Source: Methanomethylovorans sp041447285 (GTDB lineage: Archaea > Halobacteriota > Methanosarcinia > Methanosarcinales > Methanosarcinaceae). Taken from it: 64,000 nucleotides of DNA. The translations under genes and the position numbers were made by a program. Location of the stretch: assembly GCF_041447285.1 (NCBI RefSeq), contig NZ_JBGMEB010000006.1, positions 372,001-436,000 of the forward strand, read 5' to 3'. The notes below the pieces were generated by a model, which had not been told where the DNA came from, ran no database searches, and worked only from the letters and a program-made list of their open reading frames with translations. This document shows positions 32,543-42,260 of the stretch, in pieces (within the stretch, counting starts at the first letter, position 1; each line of letters begins with the position of its first letter).

Positions 32543-33745
32543 TTATTCCTTCCCGTCATAATCAATTTCTTCCTTTGTAAGATAACAAGCAGGGTCATCC
32601 GCCCAGACATTGTCATAAACAGCTTCTGCCCTTACCCTGAAATTTGCATTACAGACTTCGAGCCATTTGCACTTTGCACACCTGTCAGCATGTTGTTTTA
32701 TCAGAGGTTTGCGGTTCTTCAGGCCTGCCATCAGCTCATCACTGGTATCTCTCCAGATCTCACTGAACTTTCTTTCCCGGACATTTCCAAAAGTATAGTG
32801 TCTCCAAAATTGGTCAGGATGTACTGAGCCGTCCCACGATACACAGCCTATACCTATACCTGTAGAGTTCCCTTGGTTCATCTGCAGCAGTGAATACACT
32901 TCTGCAGCTCTTTCCGGGTCTTCTTTAAGAAGCTTAAGATAGATATACGGACCATCACAGTGATTGTCAACCGTAAGCACTTCCACAGGAAGTCCTTTTT
33001 CATGCAACTCTTTTGTCTTTTCCATTATCAGATCTACTGCCTCTCGACTTTCTTGAAGACTTAGGTCTTCTTCTACCATATCAGAGCCTCTGCCTGCATA
33101 TACCAAGTGATAGAAGCATATACGTGGGATGTTCTCTTTTTCGATAAGGTCGAATATAGCCGGAATGTCATGTACATTGTGCTTATTAATAGTAAATCTG
33201 AGGCCTACCTTTATTCCCTCGCTTCTGCAGTTGCGAAGTCCTTCAAGAGCAGCATCGAATGCCCCAACACACCCTCTGAATTCGTCATTGGTTTCTCTCA
33301 TGCCATCAAGTGAGATGCCCACATAAGACAGCCCGATCTCTTTCAGCTTTTTTGCCATTTCTTTATTAATGAGGGTACCATTTGTGGAAATCACTGCTCT
33401 TCTGCCTTTGGATCTGGCATACGCAGCTAGTTCCGGCAGATCTTTACGCATCAGGGGCTCCCCTCCTGAGAACAGAATAACAGGAGAGCCAAATTCTGCC
33501 AGATCATCGATAAGTGCTTTGCCTTCCTCTGTAGTAAGCTCATTCTTATACTCTATGTCTCTGGAATGGGCATAACAGTGAACGCATTTAAGGTTGCAGC
33601 GTCTGGTCACATTCCAGACCACAACAGGCTTTTTGTCGATTGAGAACTGCAGAAGATGGGAAGGAAGTTTTTTAGAATCCCTGCCGTATCTTAGAGCATC
33701 CGATGGTTCCACGGTTCCACAATATAGTTTTGAAATTCCGATCAT
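32543..33745 (-). CDS. ahbC: AhbC, 12,18-didecarboxysiroheme deacetylase (radical SAM)
   Basis: 400 aa. The start MIGISKLYCGTVEPSDALRYG is characteristic of AhbC. Radical SAM cysteines are at CNLKCVHCYA (about 52-61). The SPASM-like auxiliary cluster region has CVSWDG, CAKCKWLEVCN and DDPACYL. It removes acetate side chains from didecarboxysiroheme to give Fe-coproporphyrin III in the alternative heme route. The upstream neighbours hemD and SUMT supply the siroheme precursor. The heme is needed, for example, for VhtC. Confidence 0.92.
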   Translation of the reverse strand: MIGISKLYCGTVEPSDALRYGRDSKKLPSHLLQFSIDKKPVVVWNVTRRCNLKCVHCYAHSRDIEYKNELTTEEGKALIDDLAEFGSPVILFSGGEPLMRKDLPELAAYARSKGRRAVISTNGTLINKEMAKKLKEIGLSYVGISLDGMRETNDEFRGCVGAFDAALEGLRNCRSEGIKVGLRFTINKHNVHDIPAIFDLIEKENIPRICFYHLVYAGRGSDMVEEDLSLQESREAVDLIMEKTKELHEKGLPVEVLTVDNHCDGPYIYLKLLKEDPERAAEVYSLLQMNQGNSTGIGIGCVSWDGSVHPDQFWRHYTFGNVRERKFSEIWRDTSDELMAGLKNRKPLIKQHADRCAKCKWLEVCNANFRVRAEAVYDNVWADDPACYLTKEEIDYDGKE

Positions 33746-33859
33746 GATAATCGTCCTGGTAGATAAGTAGAATTAGGCACAAATACAGTTTTTACAGCAT
33801 TTTTTCTTTAGCTGTGAAATTTGCATGAGAAAATGAAAAAAATGGTATAAATAAGTTTT

Positions 33860-34663
33860 TCAGGAACATGCAGGTAGCATGTCCTTGATCTTCCTCAATA
33901 TTTCTTCAAAGGTGTACTCATCCGGAATTATAGATACATTTACTTTGTATCCGCGTAATGTTTCAGCTGTCGGCAAGCCAATTGCTGCTACTATAGATTC
34001 ATTAAGCACCTTTAGTATCTCATTTTCTGCTTCCATTTCTTTTGCCACTTCAAAGAAATTATGTATCATCATAGAACTGGTAAATGCAAAAGCTGTGATC
34101 TTGCCTTCCAGAGCAGATCTTATCAGATCCTTTTGCTCCTCACCATCCGGTTTGAATAAGCTGTATACCTTTGTTTCCAGCACATTTGCGCCACAACGGG
34201 CAAGTCCCTCTGTGAGCACAGTTGAACCAAAGACGCTACGAGCCAAGTCTACATTTTTACCTCTTACGTCCTTACAAAGATATTCTACAAGGCCCTTTGA
34301 ACTGTACACTCCGGGCATGCCCATGACATTTATACCTTTTTCTTCGAGGGCTTTTTTAGTAGTAGGTCCGATAGCAATGACATTTATGCGGTTTAAAGCT
34401 TCTATGAACATATCGCGCATAGCGTAGGGTATCTTCCGTAATGTGAAGTCCAGTCCATTGGCACTTGTGAATATTACATAATCTGCTTCTTTTTTCACTA
34501 TGTGTTGAAAAAAGGGCTTGAATGAAGAATCCTCCATTCCTGTAAGTTCTATCATAGGGACAGCCAAAGCCTCAAATCCCATAGACTCTGCAAGCTTCAC
34601 AGATTCTTCTTTATATACAGATGGGCGCATGATGGCAATAACAGGCCTTTTTTGTTCAGTCAT
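33860..34663 (-). CDS. hemD: Uroporphyrinogen-III synthase
   Basis: 267 aa from the ATG after AAGGGATTAAA; the two-lobed HemD fold is visible in PVIAIMRPSVYKEESVKLAESMGFEALAVP, DYVIFTSANGLDFTLRK, VIAIGPTTKKALEEKGI and AFAFTSSMMIHNFF. It closes hydroxymethylbilane to uroporphyrinogen III. It starts 1 bp from the SUMT stop, so the two successive steps are coupled; ahbC lies 114 bp downstream. Confidence 0.93.
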   Translation of the reverse strand: MTEQKRPVIAIMRPSVYKEESVKLAESMGFEALAVPMIELTGMEDSSFKPFFQHIVKKEADYVIFTSANGLDFTLRKIPYAMRDMFIEALNRINVIAIGPTTKKALEEKGINVMGMPGVYSSKGLVEYLCKDVRGKNVDLARSVFGSTVLTEGLARCGANVLETKVYSLFKPDGEEQKDLIRSALEGKITAFAFTSSMMIHNFFEVAKEMEAENEILKVLNESIVAAIGLPTAETLRGYKVNVSIIPDEYTFEEILRKIKDMLPACS

Positions 34664-34664
34664 T

Positions 34665-35426
34665 TTAATCCCTTCCAAATATCTGTTCGCCAAGTTCATC
34701 ATGCAATTTAACTACATCACCTATTATAGTAATAGCAGGAGCTTTGACCTTTCTTTCCTTCTTGAGGGATACAATGTTCTCAAGAGTACCCACAGTTACT
34801 TTCTGGTCAGGACGGGTTCCCCGTTCTATGAGTGCTATTGGTGTGGACGGATCTTTGCCGTATCTAATAAGTTCATTTACATTGCGTTCCAGCATCTTGA
34901 CGCCCATCAGGATCACAATCGTACCAGAGAACTTTGCAAGTGTTTCCCAGTCCAGAGCGCTTTCTTCCTTGGTAGGGTCTTCATGACCAGTTATAAAAGT
35001 GACCATAGAGGCATGATCTCTGTGCGTTACAGGAATTCCTGCATAGGCAGGTGCGGAAATGGCAGATGTTATGCCAGGTACAACCTCAAAACTAACTCCA
35101 GCCTGAATTAATTCCTGAGCTTCCTCTCCTCCTCTTCCAAAGACGTAAGGATCTCCTCCTTTGAGACGTACCACCATTTTTCCTTCCTTTGCCTTCTTAA
35201 CAATCAGTTCGTTAATCCTGTCCTGGGATAACGTATGATCTCCTGCATACTTTCCTGCATCTATTTTCTCAGTCTTTTCAGGAATTGAAGAAAGTATTGC
35301 TTCACCCGGAAGCTGGTCGTATATTACCACGTCTGCAGTGTCAATAAGCCTTCTTGCTTTCAAAGTAAGCAGCTCTGGGTCTCCGGGACCAGAACCAACA
35401 AGATATACTTTTCCGTTATCAGTCAT
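34665..35426 (-). CDS. cobA: Uroporphyrinogen-III C-methyltransferase (SUMT)
   Basis: 253 aa from the ATG about 10 nt after AAGGG; an upstream in-frame ATG adds an unlikely leader. Signatures: VYLVGSGPGDPELLTLKARRLI, VVIYDQLPG, VVRLKGGDPYVFGRGGEEAQ, and PVTHRDHASMVTFITGH. It methylates uroporphyrinogen III twice to precorrin-2, the branch to siroheme, heme (via Ahb), cobalamin and F430. Next in the operon is hemD. Confidence 0.95.
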   Translation of the reverse strand: MTDNGKVYLVGSGPGDPELLTLKARRLIDTADVVIYDQLPGEAILSSIPEKTEKIDAGKYAGDHTLSQDRINELIVKKAKEGKMVVRLKGGDPYVFGRGGEEAQELIQAGVSFEVVPGITSAISAPAYAGIPVTHRDHASMVTFITGHEDPTKEESALDWETLAKFSGTIVILMGVKMLERNVNELIRYGKDPSTPIALIERGTRPDQKVTVGTLENIVSLKKERKVKAPAITIIGDVVKLHDELGEQIFGRD

Positions 35427-35573
35427 TATCGCAAAACCCTTCGTGTTTTTAAAAGATGAAGTGATAAAGTTATTTATAGGCATCGTTGTGATGCCATTAT
35501 AACTATTGTCCAAAGGACAAACTACTCTAAGCGTAGAACAGCAAAGAAGGTAATATTCTCTCTAGATGACAGT

Positions 35574-35975
35574 CTACTTTTGCTTTCCAAGTATGTAGAA
35601 TATCATTTCCCTATTAAGTTTTCCTTCTCTCTCGATCTTATCAGCTATCTCGTTTTCAGATCTGCCTTCAGCTTTCATTTCCTTTATTTTGTCGATGATA
35701 GCAGGTGATATGCTGAAATATTCGTTTATATCCTTTCTGTGACCCCACACATCTCCTTCTACCAGCTTGATATTCTGCATTTCCAGAAACATCTCTATGG
35801 ACTTGGAAACTGTTCTTCTGTATGAGCTTGGTATCTGGATTACCTCTACTTTTGTGCAGGTCTGTACAAGGCTAAAAATATCCTTGTTCGACGGACGGAA
35901 AGCGAGATGTATCACTTTCTCATTAGGACTCAGTTCATTAATCTCTTCTCTGGAACTTACAACTCTTATTTTCAT
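35574..35975 (-). CDS. DUF1699 family protein
   Basis: 133 aa from the ATG preceding KIRVVSSREEINELS. The opening domain is alpha/beta (KVIHLAFRPSNKDIFSLVQTCTKVEVIQIPSSYRRTVSKSI), and the C-terminal part looks like a small helical DNA-binding module (IIDKIKEMKAEGRSENEIADKIEREGKLNREMIFYIL). The match is to a methanogen-specific family of unknown role. The position upstream of SUMT and the helix-turn-helix-like end suggest a regulator, as inference only. Confidence 0.75.
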   Translation of the reverse strand: MKIRVVSSREEINELSPNEKVIHLAFRPSNKDIFSLVQTCTKVEVIQIPSSYRRTVSKSIEMFLEMQNIKLVEGDVWGHRKDINEYFSISPAIIDKIKEMKAEGRSENEIADKIEREGKLNREMIFYILGKQK

Positions 35976-36078
35976 AGGTGGCCCCCCCACCGGTTTGACT
36001 CAAAAAATAACTTATTAAACAAATTATGCATTTCACCTATTAAATAATTGTCGATTGAAAGAGATAAAATGTCAGACC

Positions 36079-37362
36079 TTATCTGGAAAAGCGTACACGG
36101 ACAGCATCAGCGTGTGCCTGTAGCCCCTCTTTCTCAGCAAGTGAGATCACAGTATCTCCGATCGTGGCAAGTCCTTCCTTGCTAATACGCTGGATGCTGG
36201 AAACCTTCAGGAAATGCATTATATTGAGGCCAGAGTACATTCTCGCATATCCTGCAGTGGGTAATACATGATTTGTGCCCGACGCATAATCTCCTACAGG
36301 AACGGGAGCATAGTTACCTACGAAAATGGAACCTGCATGTTCTATGTTCTCAAGCGTTGCATTGTTGTTCTCAGTCATAATCTCCAGGTGTTCAGGGGCG
36401 AACCTGTTTGAGAGGTCTACACACTGCTCTATGGAATCAGCTATCAATATAGCTGCATTTTTAAGTGATGAACTTACTATCTCTTTTCTAAGAGTGCTCT
36501 GTGCTTGTTTCAGTACTTCTTCTTTAACCTTGTAAGCCAGCTTCTCCGAGGTGGTTACCAGTACCGATACAGCCTGAGGATCATGCTCTGCCTGTGCTAT
36601 CATGTCTGATGCGATCATTTCAGGATATGCAGAGTCATCGGCAATGATAAGGACTTCACTTGGCCCCGCAGGGAAATCTATCTCTGCCATATCTCTTATC
36701 TGCATCTTGGCTGCTGTTACATACACATTTCCGGGACCTACGATCTTGTCTACTTTCATCACGCTTTCAGTACCATAAGCCATGGCAGCTATTGCCTGTA
36801 CCCCGCCTACACGATATACATGGTCAGCCCCTGCAACTTTTGCTGCTGCCAGAGTAAGAGGGTTAACTCTCCCATCAGGGCCTGGAGGCGTGCACATTAC
36901 CACTTTTCTGACTCCTGCAACCTTTGCAGGTATGATGGTCATAAGTGCGGTTGAAGGATATGAAGCCCTGCCACCTGGCACATAAGCACCCACACTTGCA
37001 AGTGCAGTGACTTTTTGTCCAAGTTCTATCCCCGGAGAAAGCTGCATGAACCATATTTTATCAGGCATTTGTGCCTCATGGAATTTGCGGATATTACTTG
37101 CAGCTATTTCCAGGTGCTTGATGAGATCCTCGTCTATACTTTTGTATGCTTTTTCGATCTCATCTTTGGACACTTCAATGGCATCAATATTAGCCCCATC
37201 AAAACGCTGTGTGTACTTTCGAAGAGCTGCATCCCCTTCACTGCGCACATCTGTGAGGATAGAAGAAACAGTGTCATTGACATTAGCAAGTTCTCCTCCA
37301 CCTCTTTCTACGAGTGCCTGTATTTCCTTTTCAGGAATCTCTGATAATTTTCCGTAAAGCAT
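36079..37362 (-). CDS. hisD: Histidinol dehydrogenase
   Basis: 427 aa, full length. Motifs are AYVPGGRASYPSTALMTIIPAKVAGV, IVGPGNVYVTAAK, DFPAGPSEVLIIAD and NRFAPEHLEIM. Zinc and catalytic residues of the family are retained (AQAEHDPQ, APEHLE). It carries out the last two oxidation steps of histidine synthesis. No other his genes flank it, so the pathway is scattered in this genome. It follows hel308 by 25 bp. Confidence 0.97.
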   Translation of the reverse strand: MLYGKLSEIPEKEIQALVERGGGELANVNDTVSSILTDVRSEGDAALRKYTQRFDGANIDAIEVSKDEIEKAYKSIDEDLIKHLEIAASNIRKFHEAQMPDKIWFMQLSPGIELGQKVTALASVGAYVPGGRASYPSTALMTIIPAKVAGVRKVVMCTPPGPDGRVNPLTLAAAKVAGADHVYRVGGVQAIAAMAYGTESVMKVDKIVGPGNVYVTAAKMQIRDMAEIDFPAGPSEVLIIADDSAYPEMIASDMIAQAEHDPQAVSVLVTTSEKLAYKVKEEVLKQAQSTLRKEIVSSSLKNAAILIADSIEQCVDLSNRFAPEHLEIMTENNNATLENIEHAGSIFVGNYAPVPVGDYASGTNHVLPTAGYARMYSGLNIMHFLKVSSIQRISKEGLATIGDTVISLAEKEGLQAHADAVRVRFSR

Positions 37363-37387
37363 AATGGATCACATCTATTAATTTGTT

Positions 37388-39592
37388 CTACTCATCAAAG
37401 TAGCTAAATGTCTTTTGTTGTCTTTCCATTGGCCTGTATACTGTTCCAGCAGAACCAGTTCCATTTTCATCATCTGCTGAGTGAAGGCCTCCAATATTTT
37501 TCATTATCTTTTCTGCAATCTTCGGACCTATTAACTTGGCTATTCTCTCAATACCGACCTGCTTTAGTGCTTCTACTGACGTAATTCCGGCATCATACAA
37601 CTTGCGTGCACGTACCCGGCCAACATCACGGATACTCAACAGTTCAAGCAATTGTGAGTTTGCTCCGTATTGTATGCGTTTTTCCAATTCATAGGCTTTT
37701 TCCACTCCCGGAAGCTCCATAGTCTCTGCAAGCCTGGCCATAGCATGCATCAGCCATTGTGCCATATCAGCAAAAGCATGTATATCACCTTCCCCAACGT
37801 TGAACTGGGTAGTGATCTCATCCATGGGGACCTCATCTATCCATTTCATCATCAACAAGGCAGTTTTTACTTCTCCCAGGAACCATTCGTACTCTATTGC
37901 CTTGAAAGAACTGGGCATTCTGGCAAATTCTTCCTTATGGGCAGTTGCAAATTCATTTATCGAAGCATAATCCGAACTGCGCATGTAAAGCTGCTTCATA
38001 TCAGGGGTGCTGCACACAAGATGCATTAAAGTAAGGTCAGTAAGGTTTTTAGCTTTCCCTAATCCCTCAAGTATGATCGCCGCCGAGAGCGGGTCCACAT
38101 ATAGCATGGAAACAACTTTTCCAAGCTTTGTAGCCCTGAGACGGTCTTCATTCTGCAACATACCATGTTCCAGCAGGAATGATATACTTTCTTCCACAAG
38201 TTCCTGAAGATTACGTGCTTCCTGTTGGTGTGCAAAAAAAGTTGCACTCATGAACTCCATTAGTCCTTCTTCACTTGAGGCAAATCCATTGACCACGGTC
38301 GAAAGGACATGGGTACGCAGTGCATTTTCTGTACCTAGCTTAGACCAGATGTCTTCGGCTTTAGCATTAATATAGTTCTCAAAAAGTGCTTCCATCTCGT
38401 CATAGGAACGGGCAATAAGAACTGATTCTCCATAGGGGTCGAGATGTGGTCTGCCTGCTCTGCCAGCCATTTGTTTATATTCCAGGACAGGTATTGGCTG
38501 CATTCCAAAGTTGGCATCATATCTCTTATAACTGCGGATAACTACTCTGCGTGCAGGCAAGTTAAGCCCGGCTGCTAAGGTAGGTGTGCTGCATATTACT
38601 TTGATTACATTTTCTCTGAAACCGTCTTCTACAAGTTTGCGGTGAGCTGAGTTAAGTCCAGCGTGATGGAAAGCAACTCCATTTCTCACACATTGTGCAA
38701 GCACTCTGGAAGCTTCCGTTTCAGATGCTTCTTCTATAGCATCTACTATTATGTCAAGGGAATTACGCTCCTGTTTGCTGAGCACCTTTTCTACATGTCT
38801 TCCGAGTTTTTTTGCAAAACCCACACAATTCTTACGGCTGCTTTCAAAAACAAGGCATTGTCCCCCCTCTTCCAGTGTGCCCATTACAATATTGACACCA
38901 TCGTCAGATGATGTGATATCAACAGTTTTCTGGGAGCCTGTAAAATTTATTGTATCGGCATAATACACACCTTCGCGCAGGTCAGTAGGTCTCCATTCAC
39001 TCAGAATAAGTCCGCTTTTAAGCCAATCAGCTATTTCCTGTGCATTACCTACTGTGGCAGACAATGCAATAATTTGAGCTCTTGGGTTCAGCTTTCTCAA
39101 TTTGGCAATAGTGACCTCAAGGGTCGGTCCTCTGTTGGCAGAATCCAGTAAATGCACTTCATCCACGACTATAGTAGTTAGGTCCTGCATCCAGGCAGTC
39201 TCATTGCGCAGGAGAGAATCTGCTTTTTCTGATGTTGCAACTATTATATCATTAGAACCAAGCCATTCATCCCTGGCTTCAAAATCCCCGGTTGATATGC
39301 CTGTTTTGATGCCGATTTCTCTGAACTTCAGAAAACGGTCCATTTTTTCAGATGCCAGTGCTCTAAGGGGCACAATATAAAGTGCTTTTCCACCGTTTGA
39401 TATGGAACTCAGCATTGCAAGCTCAGCTATGAGGGTCTTCCCAGATGCTGTAGGTATTGCAGCAACTATGTTCTTCCCTTCAAGAAGACCTTTTGTAATA
39501 GCTTCATCCTGAGGAGGGTACAATTCTTCTATACCCGATCCAAGATAAAAAGCGATCACTTTTTCCGACAGGCTAAGTTCTTTGATCTTCAT
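37388..39592 (-). CDS. hel308: ATP-dependent DNA helicase Hel308 (Hjm)
   Basis: 734 aa SF2 helicase. Walker A AAIPTASGKTLIAELAML (about 43-60), DEVHLLDS, SATVGNAQEIADWL, GVAFHHAGLN and QMAGRAGRP are present. The ratchet and C-terminal helix-hairpin-helix domains follow (LLSIRDVGRVRARKLYDAGITSVEAL). Hel308 unwinds lagging strands at stalled forks in archaea. The C-terminal 35 residues are polar and may hold a partner-binding peptide. Confidence 0.96.
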   Translation of the reverse strand: MKIKELSLSEKVIAFYLGSGIEELYPPQDEAITKGLLEGKNIVAAIPTASGKTLIAELAMLSSISNGGKALYIVPLRALASEKMDRFLKFREIGIKTGISTGDFEARDEWLGSNDIIVATSEKADSLLRNETAWMQDLTTIVVDEVHLLDSANRGPTLEVTIAKLRKLNPRAQIIALSATVGNAQEIADWLKSGLILSEWRPTDLREGVYYADTINFTGSQKTVDITSSDDGVNIVMGTLEEGGQCLVFESSRKNCVGFAKKLGRHVEKVLSKQERNSLDIIVDAIEEASETEASRVLAQCVRNGVAFHHAGLNSAHRKLVEDGFRENVIKVICSTPTLAAGLNLPARRVVIRSYKRYDANFGMQPIPVLEYKQMAGRAGRPHLDPYGESVLIARSYDEMEALFENYINAKAEDIWSKLGTENALRTHVLSTVVNGFASSEEGLMEFMSATFFAHQQEARNLQELVEESISFLLEHGMLQNEDRLRATKLGKVVSMLYVDPLSAAIILEGLGKAKNLTDLTLMHLVCSTPDMKQLYMRSSDYASINEFATAHKEEFARMPSSFKAIEYEWFLGEVKTALLMMKWIDEVPMDEITTQFNVGEGDIHAFADMAQWLMHAMARLAETMELPGVEKAYELEKRIQYGANSQLLELLSIRDVGRVRARKLYDAGITSVEALKQVGIERIAKLIGPKIAEKIMKNIGGLHSADDENGTGSAGTVYRPMERQQKTFSYFDE

Positions 39593-39699
39593 GAGGATTC
39601 ATCTGAAAGATGATCTGATGTCTAATAAAAGTTGCTTCCTTATTTTTATCAGTTTGTCAGAGATTACTTTACTATTTAGCGATCATTTCTTATATCAGG

Positions 39700-40695
39700 A
39701 TGCACAGGGAAATGGAATATATGTCCATTTTAGGGAACACTTCTTCATTGTCAGCTAATTCATTGTCAGGTTTAGCTGACTCATTATCTGTGCATTTTTC
39801 TACATTTGCATTCATCGTTTTGATTGTTTTCTTAACCGTACTTACTGCAAGGATAGTGGACAAGATTTTGGTCACTCAAGTGCGCATGATGAATAAGAAA
39901 ATGAACATTGACCAGACATCTTATAGTATTATAAGACATTCCAGTGTAGCTGTCGTCTATCTGTTTGGTCTGTTCGTTATAGTCTCAAACATCCCTTTCC
40001 TTGAAAAGATGTCAGTTGCTCTCTTAGCAGGTGCAGGTTTTGCTGGTATTGTAGTGGGTCTTGCTGCCCAGAGTACTCTTGGTAATATTATATCAGGTAT
40101 ATCACTTGCGGTCTTTCGGCCTTTCAGGGTTGGGGACAGAGTAAATGTGATGAATGAATATGGCAAGATCATTGATATTACTCTACGCCATACGGTTGTA
40201 AGGACATGGGACAATCGCAGGCTCATTATTCCAAATAGCATTATTGGGGATGAAGCCATTATCAACTGGTCTATTCAAGATCCCACAGTAAGGTGGCTTG
40301 TAGATGTCGGAATAAGTTATGATTCTGATATAGACCTGGCACGTAATATCATGCTTGAGGAAGCAAGGAAGCATGTCAACATCATGACATATGTAGAGCT
40401 TAGGAAATACGACCCTGCTATTCCTAAAGAAGAGGTTATTCAGGTTATGGTGACTGAGTTGGGAGATTATGCTGTAAATATGCGCATGTATTTCTGGTGT
40501 GCAGATCGTAAATTTTGTTTTTTGACAGCATGTGATCTTCGTGAATCTATAAAGAAAAGGTTCGATGCTGAAGGCGTGGAAATACCATTCCCATATCGTA
40601 CTATAGTTTATAAGAATGAGATGGCTTCAAATGCAAGGATGAGTAATAATAATCAATGTAAAGATCCATCTTCTGTTATAATGCAGGAACATTAG
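39700..40695 (+). CDS. mscS: Small-conductance mechanosensitive channel (MscS family)
   Basis: 331 aa. Three membrane helices (about 28-50, 80-100, 105-135). The pore helix reads LLAGAGFAGIVVGLAAQSTLGNIISGI, followed by the family motif FRPFRVGDRV and the beta domain with RTWDNRRLIIPNS. The C-terminal alpha/beta domain extends to about 300. It opens under membrane tension to relieve osmotic shock. Several ATG codons are near the start; the first is used here. It converges on trpB2 with a strong palindromic hairpin between. Confidence 0.93.
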   Translation: MHREMEYMSILGNTSSLSANSLSGLADSLSVHFSTFAFIVLIVFLTVLTARIVDKILVTQVRMMNKKMNIDQTSYSIIRHSSVAVVYLFGLFVIVSNIPFLEKMSVALLAGAGFAGIVVGLAAQSTLGNIISGISLAVFRPFRVGDRVNVMNEYGKIIDITLRHTVVRTWDNRRLIIPNSIIGDEAIINWSIQDPTVRWLVDVGISYDSDIDLARNIMLEEARKHVNIMTYVELRKYDPAIPKEEVIQVMVTELGDYAVNMRMYFWCADRKFCFLTACDLRESIKKRFDAEGVEIPFPYRTIVYKNEMASNARMSNNNQCKDPSSVIMQEH

Positions 40696-40714
40696 TATAA
40701 ACAAGTTAAAAAGT

Positions 40715-40738
40715 ATGGCCTGCTGATCAGCAGGTCAT
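40715..40738. terminator. Bidirectional terminator between mscS and trpB2
   Basis: A perfect 16-bp palindrome CCTGCTGA|TCAGCAGG (40719-40734) extends to 24 bp with one G-T pair, and is followed by T5 on the plus strand. It lies 20 bp after mscS and 18 bp before the convergent trpB2 stop. Confidence 0.7.
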
Positions 40739-40755
40739 TTTTATACTCTAAAAAA

Positions 40756-42060
40756 TTATTCGTTGCTCAGTTTTCCACTGAAATACATGTCATAAGATGC
40801 CATGTCAAAGTGACCATGACCGCTGAGATTAAACAGAATAGTCTTCTCTTCGCCTGTCTGCTTGCACTTGAGCGCTTCATCTATAGCACATTTTATGGCA
40901 TGAGCTGATTCCGGAGCAGGTGCTATTCCTTCGCTACGTGCAAAGGCTACTGCTGCATCGAATATCTCTACCTGGTGATAGGCTGTTGCCTCCATCATAC
41001 CATCTGCAACCAACTTACTGACTATTGGTGATGCACCGTGGTATCTCAGGCCACCTGCATGAATGGCCGGTGGTATGAACTCAGATCCGAGGGTGTACAT
41101 CTTTAGAAGTGGTGTCATCTGTGCCATATCACCAAAGTCATAATCATACTTACCGGATGTCAGGCTGGGACATGCAGAAGGTTCAACTGCGATGATCCTT
41201 GTATTTGTTTTACCTGCAATGTTATCTCTTATGTAGGGCAGGCTGACACCTGCAAGGTTACTTCCTCCGCCACAACATCCAATCACGATGTCAGGATAAT
41301 CTTCGGTCTTTTCGAACTGTTTCTGTGTCTCAAGGCCTATCACTGTCTGGTGTAGGCATGTGTGGTTAAGGACACTGCCCAAAGCGTATTTGGTATTGTC
41401 ATTAAGTGCTGCTTCTTCTATTGCCTCACTAATAGCTATTCCCAAACTTCCGCTGGTATCAGGGTATTTCTCAAGAATCATCCTTCCAAACTGTGTTTCA
41501 GTGCTTGGGGACGGAATTACAGTTGCACCCCAGAGGTTTATCAGGGATTTTCTGTATGGTTTCTGGTAGAAGCTTGAGCGTACCATGTAGACTTTACATT
41601 CGATATCGAAATAGTTGCATGAAAGTGATAGTGCACTACCCCACTGACCAGCACCGGTCTCAGTAGTTATTCTCTCTGTGCCTTCTTTCATATTGTAGTA
41701 TGCCTGGGCAATGGCAGTATTTGGCTTGTGGCTGCCTGCAGGGCTTACGCTTTCATTCTTGTAATATATTTTTGCAGGTGTTCCAAGCGCTTTTTCAAGC
41801 CTGTGTGCTCTGTAGAGGGGAGATGGTCTCCAGAGTTTGTATATATCCAGGATTTCCTGTGGGATATCGATATATTTCTCAGAGCTCATCTCTTGCTTGA
41901 TCAGCTCTTTTGCAAATATAGGCTCAAGTTCAGATGGTTTTATGGGTTCCCTGGTTGCAGGATTAAGTGGAGGTGCAAGGGGTTCCGGGAAATCTGCAAG
42001 TATATTGTACCAACGAGTAGGCATCTCGTTTTCGTCGAGTAATATCTTCGTATGCTCCAT
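40756..42060 (-). CDS. trpB2: Tryptophan synthase beta chain, TrpB2 type
   Basis: 434 aa from the ATG after GAGGATTATC. The length and opening (LPTRWYNI-like, PEPLAPPLNPATREPI) mark the TrpB2 group rather than TrpB1. PLP lysine in SPAGSHKPNTAIAQAYY (about 107-123), TETGAGQWGSALS, and the phosphate-binding GCCGGGSNLAG are present. TrpB2 makes Trp from Ser and indole, possibly without TrpA. A TGTACA sequence lies at the predicted transcription start. Confidence 0.95.
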   Translation of the reverse strand: MEHTKILLDENEMPTRWYNILADFPEPLAPPLNPATREPIKPSELEPIFAKELIKQEMSSEKYIDIPQEILDIYKLWRPSPLYRAHRLEKALGTPAKIYYKNESVSPAGSHKPNTAIAQAYYNMKEGTERITTETGAGQWGSALSLSCNYFDIECKVYMVRSSFYQKPYRKSLINLWGATVIPSPSTETQFGRMILEKYPDTSGSLGIAISEAIEEAALNDNTKYALGSVLNHTCLHQTVIGLETQKQFEKTEDYPDIVIGCCGGGSNLAGVSLPYIRDNIAGKTNTRIIAVEPSACPSLTSGKYDYDFGDMAQMTPLLKMYTLGSEFIPPAIHAGGLRYHGASPIVSKLVADGMMEATAYHQVEIFDAAVAFARSEGIAPAPESAHAIKCAIDEALKCKQTGEEKTILFNLSGHGHFDMASYDMYFSGKLSNE

Positions 42061-42087
42061 GATAATCCTCAATCAAATGTATTAAAC

Positions 42088-42217
42088 TGTACAATAATGT
42101 GCATAACTCAATTATATATAGCACTTTTGGTTTCCATCTCAGTTTCTTGAAAGATGTTATTAATCGAAACAGTAAAATATACTGTATAAATACTAACGTG
42201 CAAACTAGATTAGTTTG
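42088..42217. promoter_or_regulatory. Divergent trpB2/hisS promoter region with TGTACA box and palindrome
   Basis: On the minus strand GCTATATATAATTG (about 42110-42122) is a good TATA box, with TGTACA (42088-42093) at the expected start site; TGTACA is the half-box recognised by TrpY in another methanogen. CAAACTA-GAT-TAGTTTG (42201-42217) is a perfect 7-bp inverted repeat upstream of the hisS TATA-like stretch (about 42224-42240). Confidence 0.4.
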
Positions 42218-42260
42218 ATATCTAACATTAAATACTTATTTAATACATCAGGTTGATCCG

